64,000 nt of DNA from Isoetes taiwanensis (GCA_021234155.1 JAJEKV010000158.1:801820-865819), one strand, 5' to 3'; positions 45,671 through 59,440 are shown, counted from the stretch's first letter. Notes: a model not told the origin generated them from the sequence alone. Numbers and translations: made by a program.

Positions 45671-48600
45671 TCTTCCGTCGAGGAGAGAAGTCATGGCGAC
45701 GGCCGGTATAGAAACCGGAGGGAAGACAACCACCACCTTGCAGCCCAACAGCTCAAAGCGAATGTCATGCAACGTCAACAAAGGAACAACAAGCTAGGCA
45801 ACCACAAAGCACCTTAAGGCTGACCCGGACGAGCTTCCAGCCTTTGCACTAGCAGGAGAACTTTCATCCGGTTCAAAAAGTAGGAGACCATGAGGGGAGG
45901 AGACGATATCGGGGAACATCTCCGACTTGAAGGCCTATCGACATTAGGGGCAAGATCAAGGAGGAGAATATTCGCTCAAACAAAATTCCGAACCAGAAAC
46001 ACCTAGAAACCAAAGGAAGGGCGACCTTACTACATGGAACCAAAGGAGGGCTTAGACGAATGAATGGATAGGATCCCAAGGGCCGGAGGAGGAGACGACT
46101 TAGCCACAGGTACAAATCATAAAAGGCGACTAGAAGGAGCCATGGTAGGTGCAATGGAGATGATCACACTTCCAAGGGACAGGAGAGGCACCTCGAGGAA
46201 TGAAGCAAAAGCAAGCAACAGGAGTCGCTTTCGAAATTCAACTCAGCGGAGGAATGACAATGCACGCCACCACCACGACATCTCGAGCGAAGACATTCAA
46301 GAATGCCCGGATGGCAGCCGGGGTGACCCTACTCAAGCGATCAATGGCACCGCACATCAGCAATCTTACAGCGACACACCACATGTAGGGGCGTTGAGCG
46401 GTCCCGCATTTACTTAACGGACATACATGTAAGGAGGAGCATCTTTTTCAAAGGGATCACACCCGATGAACACTCTTAACTTGGGGTGACGAAGCTTCCG
46501 GATCGATATGAAGCTCAACAATAGTAGCAACATCTCAAGGAATCCGGAGTCAACCGTATGAATGAAGAACATCGCGACAAAACCGAAGAATCAAACGCTT
46601 TAGGAGGAGGGAAACCAAAGGAGTATAAACATTTAAGTAGATCTTGGTGAATTGTTTTGGAAAAGTGGATGAATTAAAATCCCAATGTAAATGCATATAT
46701 GTTCATTGTATATCTGTTCACAGATATAGTGGGGAAACATGAGTTAGAGTCATGTTTTACGGATTTAGCTTTGATCCGAGGGCTCCTTCACTTGACTACC
46801 AAATGAGAAAGCAAGGAAGCACAACTATAGCCCAAGATCAAAATGGAAGAGCAAGTACGAGGGAGAACGACCAGAGGCCAAGCAAACCTTCGACTCCAAG
46901 TGCCCTCAAGTAGAAGACCGCTCGTCCACCCAATGCCAGAATAAGAGACAACACACCGGTCATGTCAAGATCATCAGTGCTGCACCGGGGACGCATTCCG
47001 GCGCACCACTACCTCTTTGTGGCCGCAACACTTGGCCCTAACTTATGACACGAAAGTGGCCTCAACAATAGAAGGAGGAGCGACCCGACATCAACAAGCC
47101 AACTAAGAAGGCAACATCTAGATGACCATAATTCCACCTTGTAGTAATATAGGGTGATGCGCTATGACAAGTGTATTAGATGGAGATGCACTTACGAAGA
47201 AACTAACTGCGAAGAGATATGCCTTCAACAACTAGGTGATGGCTTCGTCAAGTACTCCTACCAGTAATTAGAAGAGAAGAAGCCGATCATATCTCCGACA
47301 TGTGGGACATCAAACGCCCAAGGTAGAAGCATTCGACACCTTAACGACAAGGATAGCAGCGGAAGCACCTTCCGGCAAAAGAGTTCAAGATAATAGCCAG
47401 GCTATTCAGCGACAAGAGCATATCTAAAGAAGGTACTTCTTCAGCGCTAGGGTCAAGCTATGAGATATAAGGATCCATCATCCCGAGCAGACCATCATGG
47501 AGGAGAGCCATGATGCCTTGCCGAGGAGAGACCGACATGCATAGAAGGACAAAGGTCGAGGCGAAAGCTGGAGAAGTGCTAACAACCGACTTCTTCCACA
47601 AGCTCCTAGAGGCAACGGGAGGATCAAACTGGCGAGAACAATCAAAGCCACCGGAAGGTACCTCAAGACAAGAAGCGGCATAACATCATTGGAACATGAC
47701 AACGTCAAACCATGTGATCGAGGGGATCAAACAAGAAAGTTTAGGCTTCGATGGAAGATAACTAAGCCCGGCGAGCCGATGACTTGCACGCGGACTTGCA
47801 TGCAACTTGGTGAACCAAGGATGCGGCGATTCAAAAGAACAATACGCGAGAAGAGAACAACTCCATAGGAGTATAGCCAAAGGAATCGCGGCACAACCTC
47901 AAGAGGCGCCTCAAATAGCTTCAAGTATCATGAAGGAGGAACGATTCTACCTCAAGAACGGGATTAAAGCGGGCTGAAATGTCAAAAAGCATGAACGGCC
48001 AGCAAAGCGTGTGTGCCACAACCGACAAACATCGGAGGGCCCAAAGTATACCAACAAGTTACCCCCGAGTATGAGCTGACGACAAATAGGAGGATATAGA
48101 TCATCAACACCATTGCACGGGAGGACCACCGATGACATCGCCAAGGAGTAGGTGTGCAACCTCGCGGGAGGCACAAGGGGACCTAATAGCTCTAGTAGTA
48201 ATTGTAATTATGTAAGCTATATGTTTTGCATGTATAGTTCCCTTGTTATTCCTTCCCTCCCATAGCGTAACTGATCAAAGGAAGAGATGTCAGGCGATTT
48301 GCAGGGGTGAAGCAATCAACATCCTCAACACTCTTCAGGCAACAAGAGGACTCGACGTATGAGACGTCGATGGAGTCGAAGAAACAATATCGGATACAGA
48401 GTCGCCTTTTAGCTGCCAAGACAAAAAGTTCAAGATGAAAGATCTTTTTCAACGGCGCCACCTTCAGGCTTTTGAAAAGCGGCATGGAAGATTTCAAGTG
48501 ATCAACTACACCATCAAGCAACCAGCAATGAGAGGCTTCTAACGAACAAAGTCAACCTCAAAGGGGAGCCACCGTCAAGGAGACTGAAGTATCGAGCGAC

Positions 48601-49834
48601 TCAGAAGAACGTACCTTGATGCTTCAAGCAGGCAACGAGTGGATGAGCTTCTAGCAAGCTCAAGCATCTAAGGCCATGGGGCCTAGTAGGTTAAATGTAT
48701 GGACGGTAACATCCATATTGGGATTAGAAGGCATTTCCAGATATTCTCGTTGAAAGGATTGCCCCAATATTGAGCTAAGCGTCAAGGATTGGGAAGGAAA
48801 CGCATAGGAGTGACTAAAATTATACGTCCATTAGGTCATCTAGCATTGAAACCACTTGGTGAGATTGATCTCCTCGCTAAGAAGGAATCATTACTAGGAT
48901 AGTTGTTGACCATGTATAAATCTAGTACCTCCAAAAGAATAATCCAACCGAAAGAAAATAAGTAATCTAACAAGTCCGGCCAACTTGTTACGATGGCATC
49001 AATTCGATTGATAGGAATATTCCAAGAGTTTAAATAGCTAAGAAAGGGGGAATCTCTAGAATATAAAAGAATAATACATGTAAGGTACATCTAAAATAAG
49101 AATTATAGTAATCAAATAGTCTTTTGAGACCAAAGGAATTGTTATTATGACAAAACCTTGTGGTTTAGAATCGTTCTAACTAAGTAGGTAACTCATAACT
49201 ATATTGAAATAAATGATAACATAATATGTGCATCCATCTTAGATGGTTATATATGTCAGCTAAGGCTAGTAAATTAATGTCGCTAAGTAAGAAGCGTATA
49301 ACCTCTTAAGGGAGAGAATAGATATGGCGTTGTGTACAACGTCATTGAAGGTGCAGGACCATTTTCTTTTGAAGAAAGTGGGAGGGCTCAATCTTATGAT
49401 TGAGCGTGATTTGCATCGAATTGACCGGCCGGTAGAATAGAGTTCACTCAGGCAATGGCGAAGCGAATAGGCGCGAAGATAGATAGATACCTTAGTGCCG
49501 GGAGGCCTTCAAGCGTCAGAGGCCGGCGTAGTAGCTAACTACACCAACGAAGTGGAGCAAAACTATGGGAACAATACAGCGACCAAGTCATCTCCAAAAT
49601 TACTCGATGCGGCTCAATGGGTGGATCGCGTTCTAGCCTTAGGTAAAGGCGTCTTGCATGTATTATAAGCTTTAATGTGTCTTATAGATAAGTTAAATAT
49701 AGATCCTAATAAGCGATAGAAATTGTTTGTGCACGATATGTATGTCATGGGAAATAAGTTAAATAACAACGATAATGTGCCAAGGATGCAATTTCCTCCC
49801 AAGGATAGCTATATGACATGGGGGTAAGTATAAA
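45671..49834. other. LTR-element interior, no recognised protein
   Basis: Purine-rich, more GC-rich plus strand (caaggaggagg-type words) with short frames on both strands, for example 46064-46417. No RT, integrase, RNase H or protease motif was found in either direction. It may be spacer of a LARD or a very decayed polyprotein. Confidence 0.45.
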
Positions 49835-50754
49835 TCTATATATATAGTAATAAAAGCAAAATGTAGTTTTGTGCCGAGCATCTCGACCGTCAATTTCTTT
49901 TCCCACAACTTTCATTTTGGACCGTCGGATCGACTATTCTTATTGTAATCTATATATGCCGACCCCTTCTTAGGCCTCATTGCAACATCTTAGCCCATAA
50001 ACTTTTACTTTAATTTCATCCCTTCGATTTACGGTTTTCTTTTCTTTTTTTTCATAGCGGTCCTTCCTATTTCTATTGTGGATCCTATATGCGACGATTT
50101 CTGTTACTTCATCCAATCCATCTCAAGGCTTCGGACGATTTCACGCTTGCTTCATCCATCTCAAAGCTTTTTAATTATTTAGTCCGCTTCATGGATTTAC
50201 GAAAGAGTGGGCCTTAATGCTTTTGCGATAGCGTATGCTCAATACTTTTACCCGTCCCATCCCTGTTTTGTGATGGGCGTCCCGGATTCGCCATAGCCGC
50301 CACCAGCTTCAAATCCTTGGGATAGGGTTTTTGGGCCTTACTCGGCAAAACCATTTCATGTTTTGGAAAGGCATTTGGCAGGAACATTTTATCCATGGCA
50401 TGAGTCTTTTTGCACCACATCCATGGGTAAATCTTGGACGAGCATTGCTTCTCCTCCGCAGAGGGCCAAAAGATTTCATGTCAGCGGCCATGTCTATGTA
50501 GACTATGCGGTGGTGAAAATTGATTTTTGTTCTATAAAAATGTAGCTTGATCATTTGAAAAATTTGCATTATGTCCTTTGGATGTAGCCGGGCAGTTTTA
50601 ATTTAGGCGGCAAAAGCTGACTATCGGCGCAAAAGTTATGCTCCTCATTTCTAGGGTTTCTTGCATTCACGCCTCTTCCTCGTATTACATATTGATATTG
50701 TGATACGGTGGATTGGTAATGAGAAATGCAAGGCTTCTACATGGATCTGGCGGC

Positions 50755-51665
50755 ATTGAGGAAGGACAAAAAAAGGTCATGTTTTTTTTAGCTTTTATAA
50801 CGAAGCTCTATCTTCAAAGAAAGCCTTCTGGATTATTTGAAATATTGCGAATTTGAAGGTATGTCTATAGCTATAAATACAATCTACATTTTGTAGCATG
50901 GCAATCTAAGAATGCCTCTTTGGATAGGAGCTCCGGTTTGAATGAGATGTAGATCATTGAATGAAAAGCGGTTGTTTTGATATTGTAGATGAAAAGCACA
51001 AGTATATCTTTGTCAAAATAAAATGGCATGGTGGCGGGCGAGGTTTTATCCGAGAAGGCATTATTTGTTCAGTTGTAACCAAAGGTTTTGCTTTTAGCCT
51101 TCTAATTGTTTGTGATTCTGATTTTTGTTGGGGGTTTGTTGGGACCTTTATCTTCATTTTTATAAGGGGTTTGCTTGATAAGCTCCATCATTTTCTTATA
51201 TATGGAGGCCTTATTGATACACAAAGCAAGCTCCATCTTCAAAGAAAGCCTTGCGGATTATTTGAAATATTGCCGAATTTGAAGGTATGTCTATAGCTAT
51301 AAATACAATCTACATTTTGTAGCATGGCAATCTAAGAATGCCCTCTTTGGATAGGAGCTCGGTTTGAATGAGATGTATTCTTTGAATTAGATTTGTTGAG
51401 AAATACAACGTCTACAAAGATATGGCAAGGCATCAAGAAATGGCCCAGAAAAGGTCTTGTTTTTTCTTGTCATGCCAAGCTCCATCTTTGAAGAAACCTT
51501 TTGCGGGGATTCTTCAAATTATGGCAAATCCTGTTGTGATAAAATGGCTTCCTCTATATTTCCTTTGCCGAATCAGAGGATATTGTACATGTGGGTACAA
51601 ATTACTTTTAAAATAACATGGCAATATAAGAATGTCCCTTTATGGACATGAGCTCTCAGATTCTT
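50755..51665. repeat. Three diverged copies of a 160-240-bp segment inside the Helitron
   Basis: Copies at about 50755-50962, 51228-51390 and 51421-51665 share aagctc(c/t)atctt, ttatttgaaatattg, gtagcatggcaatctaagaatg and ggataggagctc. The first two are about 95 percent alike by eye; the third is more diverged. Confidence 0.8.
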
Positions 51666-54600
51666 TAAAATTAAGTTCTACTTCAACAGTAAGATTTAGG
51701 ATGCTAACCGTACTAATATTTGTATATGGCTAGGCCACATTATCTTCATTACCATATTTTGTTTTAAGAACTTCCTAAAAATGGTTTAGGCGATCTAGAA
51801 CCCGCTGCGAATTAGAAGCTCAGGAGGTATTTCTCAGCGGAGATGATTCCTACTCAAATGATGGTGGCAAGCTTTCACATTTCCAATCTGAGGAGAGATT
51901 GCATTAAAGGTGCAAATTTCCAATGCCTCAAAAGAATAGGTTAAACAGTGGGTTGTCCAAAATGTAACTGGCTTCTAGCTTAAGCGGTTAGATTGTCGAC
52001 TTGATCGGGAAGAGTAAGCACGTCTGGACAGAAGAAATCTAAAATTCCAAGTTGAGGGCATTAAGATCCCTTCAATGCTGCCATTTAGATTGTTACCGAT
52101 AAGCTTAAAGCATTCTAATGCTGAAGATACGAACCCTTCGCCTTTGTAAAGTTTATTGCATTTTGTGATTCTTACCAAGCATTGTGGATCCCATATTGTC
52201 GAGAAATAGAAGCGGCAAACTGGTGGTTGCCATATAAGATGAGGACTTTGATTTCCTCTGTACGTAAAAAATGGCACAACCCGCACCGAATATCTGATTT
52301 ATCATTTTCCATTGTATTCCCTCTTCACATTAATTGCTCTTCCCATCGCGATGAAACACATCTAGCAACATGCATTTATCCCGAATCAAAAGCAAATGCC
52401 TTATTTGGAACAAGTGCCTTATTAGGAACAAACCTCTTAAACGTGAAGATTTGGCAAGGCTCTTGGCTCCTTCATGTATGTAGAAAATATCTTTGTTTGT
52501 TAAAAGAGGGCTTACTGCCATAATAAAGTGGTTATCTTCAGGGAAGCGGAATTGAAGGATAGCCGGGGATAATGGTAATACTATGACATCGAAAAGGGGT
52601 TCTAACAAACATATCCCTCATCCCCCTTACATTTTTGGCGGTTTGGAAGAAAAATCCTAGGGAGCAACATCTTTTGTAAAACCTAATTTGTGTATGCACA
52701 TAGAATGTCCTTTGCTACATCAAAGGTCACCATATTTTAAATGGAGAAATGATTTTAACTTCATGGAGCCTTACTCTATACAAGGCTTTATGGCCGCCAT
52801 GAGCCAGGAAAGCGACAATTTAAGCACCAAATAAGCTTGAACAATTATGGTGGCTTTGATATGGTCATTTTGAATTAAATTATTTTTCATCCTCCTCCTC
52901 CTTGAAGTCAGACTTCCCCTTTCAAGATCGGCACATCATTGCATCTAAATCTCTTGTGCTTGTTGATTCAACTTTGATGTGTGAGTCGCTTTAGATCAAG
53001 AAGAAAAGCATTTGGGACTTTAATCTTTGTTAATAAAGCATTCAGGGGTCCCGAATACATAGTCCTATTTCCCGAGTTTACTGATGCTCGGGGGGTACTG
53101 TGAACGCAAGTAATAATTCCATATGCTCATTCGAGAATGGAGCTGGGTGAGAGGACCATGAGGACCCACGAATGGGTTGTCCGTAGCTGATATGTCTTTA
53201 ACAAATTCCTTACTAGACCATTGCATTTTAGCCATATTTCCGGTACTTGTTTGGCGTTTGGCAAATATTATTAGTCATATTCATAGGTGAGGTCCTGAAG
53301 AGAACCATATACACGGTGTGATGAAGGAGTCGGGAAAGATATGTGCAAAACCAATATGTATAATAACTTGGAAAATTAATGAATATGAAGGGACAAACCA
53401 ACCCGAGACATGTAATACAATACGAGGGAATCCATTAAAAGACTGATGGATATAATTACGATTTGGATGAATCCTAGAAGAATTCAGAACGTAAACTACC
53501 ATTTGTACTCTATTTCCTTTCTATGCATTTTTAGCACATAGTAGAGTAGCACAAGGAAATCTTGTTCCTTTCAATCCCATTCTATTTTTTGGAAAGTAAT
53601 AATCGGAACTTCCTTGCTTACCTTCTCGCAATCGAAATAGCCACAATTGTACTTGAGATGTTATCTAAAACACTATCATAATGAGGAAAAATTGTTAGTT
53701 GCGTAAAAAGTCGGCCATTGATTGAATGAGCACAACGTTTCATAGAACTTTGCTTCTCATCCCAATCATACTTGCATGCAGCGTCGATTTAGTTCCAACA
53801 TACATTATCGTTGCTACATATAGAAGTTACTTACATACAATAAGGTGGTTATTATCTTCGACATTCTAGATATAGGTGGGTCTTATTTATCAACTTCGCC
53901 ATGGAATATGCAGCTCCAACATATATGTAGCTGGAAAACAATGAAAAAGATTAAAAATTCGGGTTTTGGTATGTGCAATGGGAGACTAAAAAAATGCGAG
54001 GAAGCAATGGCTGTGCATGTTGTAGATTAACATATAGATCTGAAACATCTTTTTTAAATTAAGAGAAGACTTTTAATGTGATGGCTTCCCAGATCTATCA
54101 TTTTTCTGTGATGTGGTTTATGGTGCTATAAATTTTAGCCTTCCTCTTGGTAGATTGAAGATAATAAGTGGTTGTGCATCATATTTTTCTTGATTGATCT
54201 CTACATTTTTTCTTTGCGGGACATATGGTTAGGGGACATACATGAAGCTATGATTTGCACAAAGTTTTGTATCTTAATGGGGGTATAGGCCTCATTTGTT
54301 AAGATGCAACCTTGAAAATGTAGCTAACCTCGGCATCGGTTGGGAAAAGAAGATAGATGTGGCGATTATGTTACTTGAGTGGATAGTCCGCTATCACGAG
54401 GATTGGCCTCTCGAGACCGTAAACGGTCCATTACTATTATTGCAAACCATGTTAATGCCAAATGTTGGTTTTATTTGTCCGCAGCATTTCAAGACTTTAA
54501 CAACAACCTTGTCAATGCGGTGCATGAAATGATAGATGGTTTAAAACATGACAAGGTTATTTTCAAATTTAGCAAGGATTGCTCAAGTATTTGGCATCAC

Positions 54601-56060
54601 GAGGAGGTAGACTATAGGCCATGACCCGAATGCGATGTCTCATCACATGGCTACCACATGGACCCATGCTTCCAATCCAAAATTTGTGGTGCCATTTGTT
54701 CCCAAACCAAGGCCAAGGCAAGATAATTGGCATGCAAACCATAGGCAAACGGATATACACTAAAACAAATAGATTTCATCTTTACTCTGGGGATAAAATA
54801 AGATGAGCATACAAAATTCAGGCCCGAGTTGACTATTAGAAATTTGCCTACAAAAGTTTGCATATTTCAATACGAACTTAACAAGTTCTAAAATTAAAGT
54901 CTATGTTGAGAGATGTTTGAAAAAAAAAAAAAAAAAAAAAAACCTCGTGACGTCTTCAACTTGTATGGTTTTATTGATCTAGATTCCCCTATAGTTGATT
55001 CCCAAGTAGATGACTCCACCTTTAGTGCATGGCCTTTTAGCTTATTTATGTTATTTCAACCTGTTGGTCTTGACACACAAAAGTAGTTCCATAGATACAT
55101 TATTTATCATGCATATTAAAACAAGTGGCAAAGGCTTGGTTATGCATATGTAACCAACATAATAGAAACTATCTTCTCTCTTTGATATAAAGCATCCAAT
55201 CATATTAAACCAAATACATCCTATATCCAAGAAGCACAACATAGGGCATCTTCATCAAAATGAATTCTTAAGTAACTATCATACCTTTGTTATGAACCAT
55301 GGCTCTCGGACATTTCAAATCATAAACGTTCAGAAAATGTATATGAATTTCAAAATGTTATCTATCACGATCTTCCTATGTTACAACTTCTTTTGATAAA
55401 AGAGTTATGTATCATAATTAATAGGCTTACAATTAATATTTCCAACTCACCATGAATGAATAGAACATCCTTCTTTGTTGGTATGATGATGGATTTGTGT
55501 ATGTAGTCAAAGCCTCAATCAAGACGGAGTATGAGAATATTTCTATCTATTTTATATCATGATGCGTTTCATCTATATAGCTAGAATCTTTTGCATTTTA
55601 TTGCATTGCAAATAAACATAACATGTGCAATAATGCCCTCACATGCACACTCACATTCACACCTCCCTTCTTTTTAGCATCATGTCAAATACAAAAGTTG
55701 CCATATTCTTTATTCTAGCCACATTAGGGCGTACTATAACTTAGCATGCAACACGATCACAATCACATGTTTAAATTTTGGCACATTGATTGCAACCGTT
55801 CAACTAGACAAACTCGCATATGAATACCCAAATCAAATATATCTAAGACAACAAAAACCTCTATCTACAATATATTCTATTTCACCTGCAAAATCTAATT
55901 ATGCTAAACCCATTGGATATATCCAAGAAGAATGTCCAAAGATCGTTGCATACGTTTCTAGAGTTTATAATGACAATTTCAGACTTCAATTTATAAAGAT
56001 GACCATATATGCCCATCTAGACTTTCTCAACCATATATTAATTATTTTTGAATTAAAGCA
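51666..56060. other. Helitron interior with possible captured gene scraps
   Basis: Coding-like pieces without assigned family: minus 52286-51975 (ECFKLIGNNLNGSIEGI, faintly LRR-like), plus 52182-52523, plus 54296-54624 (IGWEKKIDVAIMLLEWIVRY, and in another frame WFYLSAAFQDFNNNLVNAVH), plus 55786-56064. Helitrons often carry host exon fragments; none here can be traced. A 23-nt poly(A) lies at 54920-54942. Confidence 0.35.
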
Positions 56061-56094
56061 GTGAAAAGCCAAAGAACGCTTGGCACTTTTCTAG

Positions 56095-57603
56095 TATAAA
56101 TAGAAAAATAGAATTCGGATATACTTAAGTGCATCTTAGAATATACTTCCAAGGGTAATGGGACTCAAGGAAGAGAATAAGAAGCACATCTAATTCTTGT
56201 GTATGATAATTAAAACCTTGTCTATGTAACAATAGGTCTATCGGGGTTATTGTTTAAATAATGTGATCTAAAAGTCGTTAAATATTGCAAAGCTTAGAGT
56301 AAATATAATTGTACTATCGGAAGTAATGTATCCGATACTATCATAATGTTAATTCATAAATATTACCTTAGGGTAATTATGTTAATCACATGCATTAAAG
56401 GAGCCAAGCAAAAATTGGCCGGGCATGTCGATTTGTGTTTAGATTAGTTTCATGTGTAGTTAAGATTAATCACGCATGCAACCTATACCAGTATGGGTTG
56501 CATGTGTATTTACCCGATGATGGGACCACTACGGTGATCTCTAGGGCGTGGTGTAATGTCAATGTAGGCATGACCCTTGGCGGTTCGCTTTTGGAGGAGT
56601 GGAAGGTAGATTAAAAAGTCTACTTCCGTCCCACTAAGTAGGCGACCCTGAAGAGATAAGAGGTCATTGGGAATGCATTGATAGGAAAAGCACCTCTAGC
56701 CCCATATATGCATTGATAGGAGGAATTCATTCACCCTATATCTGGGAAGGACCTATCCTCCACGTTGGGCAACTAAAGGTTTAGGCATGAGGCATATAGG
56801 CATTATAGTTGCCTCCAAAAACCCACGATGGAAGAAGCATCCTCTTCCTATGCCTTGGGAGATTCGCCATGCATTCATGTAGATAGGTGGGGTGGTCACC
56901 ATATAACCAAAATTTTATTAATAATTAAAATGGTAATAGCGTAGTGTCGACCACAGCCAATAGAGCACTAAGGAGGGCAAGGAGGTCGAGCTATGAAGAC
57001 TTGCAACACAAATTTTGTTATAATGTGTTGCAAGGGATGAAAAACCTTAGGTGTAAATTTTGTATGAAATTGATAAACTTTGATAAACTTAAATGTTGTA
57101 TTAAGTAAGGTTAATAATTACAAAAGTGGATTAAGTTATGGAAGTGATAAGTTAATTGGACAATGAAATAGTACAGTAATGTCTTAAACATTACCTTAGA
57201 GTAATTCTAATAATTAAGATAGTAAGTATATATAATTATAGATATTGTAAAATTAATGCAGGATTTTAAGGTGCGAAGACTTGCAACACAAATTTTGTTG
57301 GAATGTGTTGCAAAGGAATGAAAAATACCTTAAATAATAATTGTATCTGAAAGTGTTAAAGCGTGATAAACTAAATGTTGTGATAACGGAAACTAATAAG
57401 TACCTTGTTTTAATAGAAGTTACGAATTGACAAGTTATTTGATAATGTAATGGCGTAATAATAATGATTTAAAAATAGTACCTTAAGGTAATCTTAATAA
57501 ATGTGTAAGTATTATAGTAGTATATTGTATGCATCAGGTTGATTGCAGATTAGGAAGACTCCAAGGTGGGGAGACCCACGATTTTGCTGGACGACATCAT
57601 TTC
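56095..57603. other. LTR-element interior with duplicated hairpins
   Basis: Two direct repeats (about 56990-57170 and 57270-57420, offset 280) each hold a perfect 10-bp-stem hairpin TTGCAACACA...TGTGTTGCAA (57001-57033 and 57281-57313). A 30-bp near-palindrome lies at 56475-56504. No coding sequence is recognised. Confidence 0.6.
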
Positions 57604-57616
57604 AAGGAAGGAAGAA
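57604..57616 (+). promoter_or_regulatory. Polypurine tract
   Basis: AAGGAAGGAAGAA directly before the right LTR; primes plus-strand synthesis in LTR elements. Confidence 0.7.
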
Positions 57617-59180
57617 TGTGGCGTTCGGCCACGATATCACGGTCCCAGGACATATCTTTATGCTGCCAAATCCGCATTACCAACGCCGATGTGTAGCCAG
57701 GTGGGTAGCCCCTAGGGGGCAACTTGTTAGGAATGTGCATTTATTATTAATGTGCACATTTACCAATGTGCACATTAATGTGGGCACACCTTTCCATGTG
57801 GGCACATTTTGCCACCTAGCCATTAAAGGCAAGTGGGCCCATTCCCAATTATCCCACATGCCTAAAGGGGATAATTGGAAACCCTAGCTTAACCCCTTGT
57901 CTATTTAGGAAGGGAAACCCTAACTTGCCCATTTTTTTCGTTTCTAGGGTTTTAGAGCTCTGTTTTGGCTGCCCAAAAGAGCCAAACCGCCTCCGAACTC
58001 TCACCGAGAGAATTGCACCATTAGTTTCCCTTGATTCGAGCATTTCAGCCGGGATGGTCGAACTTCAGTCGAGGAGCAACTCAAGGATCAGGTATTTAGG
58101 CAATTTAATAGCTTAAACCATATTTTAGTCATAGAATCAGTAGGTTTAGCCTATTAAATTGCCCATAGCAACCCTCTAGATCTCTAGATACCAGACTCTA
58201 ACTAAAGAACCTAACTCTATGATATAGATTAGATCTAGTTCTTTAGTTCTTCTGTGATGTATATGGATGATGTATCTCTATGAACTCCTTGTATTGGGAA
58301 GGGGGGTGGAGACCGAAAGCTTGGTAGTAGATGCTCCTAGATTAGCCTCTCTAGCACACTATAGATTCGGCCTGTGCATAAGAGCCACACCTGGTTGTGG
58401 GTGAAGGGGCCAGACTGGCTTACAAAGAGGTTCGTGTTCTGACTCTTGAATGATCCCCCTGGTGTGTAAAGTCTACCGGGGATCACTGTGGACTAGATCT
58501 AATGCCTTGCCACTGCATCTGGGCAAGGCATGGGCTCGACACCCGTGGAGTGATGCGTCACTCTCCATTGGTTTCAAGTCGAATAAGGGCGGTGGCCTTT
58601 AGTCACCTTGAGTCGGCATGTAGATCTCGGAGGAGAGATCCCCGCCCCACTCCGGGGCCGGGAGATGCAACCCGGGAATAGCCCCTTGGGATATGGATCC
58701 GTGAGACTCTGATCCAGTCCCAACACTTTTCAGCCTACTCTGTAAAAGTGTGCACGGGGAGGGGCGGATGGAGTGGACAACCCTATGCCATGTTCTTATG
58801 CGGCTAAATCCATTGCCATGAATTGTCCGCTGCAATGAACTGAGACCCAAGCCGTCAGTCATCCTTTCGAGTCTGAGCCTTGGGTAGGACCCCTATGTAT
58901 GATCTTTGATCATTGTTTATGCAGATGTTGATGCACCACCCTTCAAGGTGGATATGTGGTTATGTTTTATACTGACATGTATGTTTACGCTTCCGCAGCT
59001 AGGTAGGCCCTGAGGGAGATGGGGTAAAATGACCCCTTCAGTCTTCCCCTTTGGAACCCGTCCACAGTTGCGGTGTCATGTGGAGGGCCACAGACATCAG
59101 CATGGAGTGGGGTGGGGGATGAACTCCTGTTTGTATCTGGTGAGTGCAGTGTATGCGAGTAGGGGGCGTCCACGGTGACA
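57617..59180 (+). repeat. Right LTR of the large element
   Basis: Counterpart of 41918-43509. Divergence is moderate, with many CG-to-TG or CA-type differences, indicating an old insertion. Confidence 0.85.
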
Positions 59181-59440
59181 TATTTTTATTCTGGTCTAAT
59201 CTATTTCCAAATGAGGATTTGAGAGTCCTTGTTGTCCAACATCCCATTCTCCTGAAGAAATGGAAAAATGCTAGTGTTTCTAAGGTAAGAGATCTTTGGC
59301 ATATCCAATATCAAAGATGGAAAACATGGAGTGAAATAAAGCTGATCTTAAATGGTTCCTTATTGGATTAAAAGAAATTACCACCATTACGGCTCACTTG
59401 CTTCCAGATTTTGAATGTCTAAATAATGCCAATTCCTATT
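59181..59440 (+). pseudogene. L1 fragment 3 (split LINE, plus strand)
   Basis: Frame HGDIFLFWSNLFPNEDLRVL, then KKWKNASVSKVRDLWHIQYQ and RWKTWSEIKLIL, ending TAHLLPDF in another frame. This is the L1 ORF2 region between RT and the zinc-binding tail. It resumes where fragment 2 stops at 41917 and is interrupted by a minus-strand LINE at 59441. Confidence 0.65.

Larger units (their letters stand above)
49835..56094 (+). mobile_element. Complete non-autonomous Helitron, about 6.26 kb
   Basis: The 5' end TCTATATATATAGTAATA is preceded by A. The 3' end is the hairpin GCCAAAGAACGCTTGGC (56068-56084), then actttt and CTAG (56091-56094), followed by T. TC...CTRR between host A and T is the Helitron signature, and no target duplication is expected. 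No Rep/helicase sequence is seen inside, so it depended on an autonomous partner. It sits inside the interior of the large LTR element and postdates it. Confidence 0.8.
41918..59180 (+). mobile_element. Large pol-less LTR retrotransposon, split by a Helitron
   Basis: Left LTR about 41918-43509 and right LTR about 57617-59180 are near-identical over 1.5 kb. Both start TGT..CGTTC followed by a gatatc-centred palindrome, and share TGTAGCCAGGTGGGTAGCCC. A primer-site-like TGGTATCGAGCAATG follows the left LTR (43510) and the purine tract AAGGAAGGAAGAA (57604-57616) precedes the right LTR. Removing the nested Helitron (49835-56094) leaves an interior of about 7.8 kb without any recognisable RT, RNase H or integrase, so it is LARD-like. 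It sits between fragments 2 and 3 of the L1. No clean target duplication is visible (left flank gtcga; right flank tgaca), so the outer ends are approximate. Confidence 0.8.

Noticed and set aside
47478-48176. Long hydrophobic minus-strand ORFs inside the LTR element
   Set aside because: Composition is that of the complement of a purine-rich strand; no membrane-protein family match and several overlapping alternatives.
52182-52523. 113-codon ORF in the Helitron as a captured gene
   Set aside because: No recognisable motif; kept only as a possible scrap.
54920-54942. Poly(A) tail of a retroposon in the Helitron
   Set aside because: No LINE or SINE body upstream and no flanking duplication visible.
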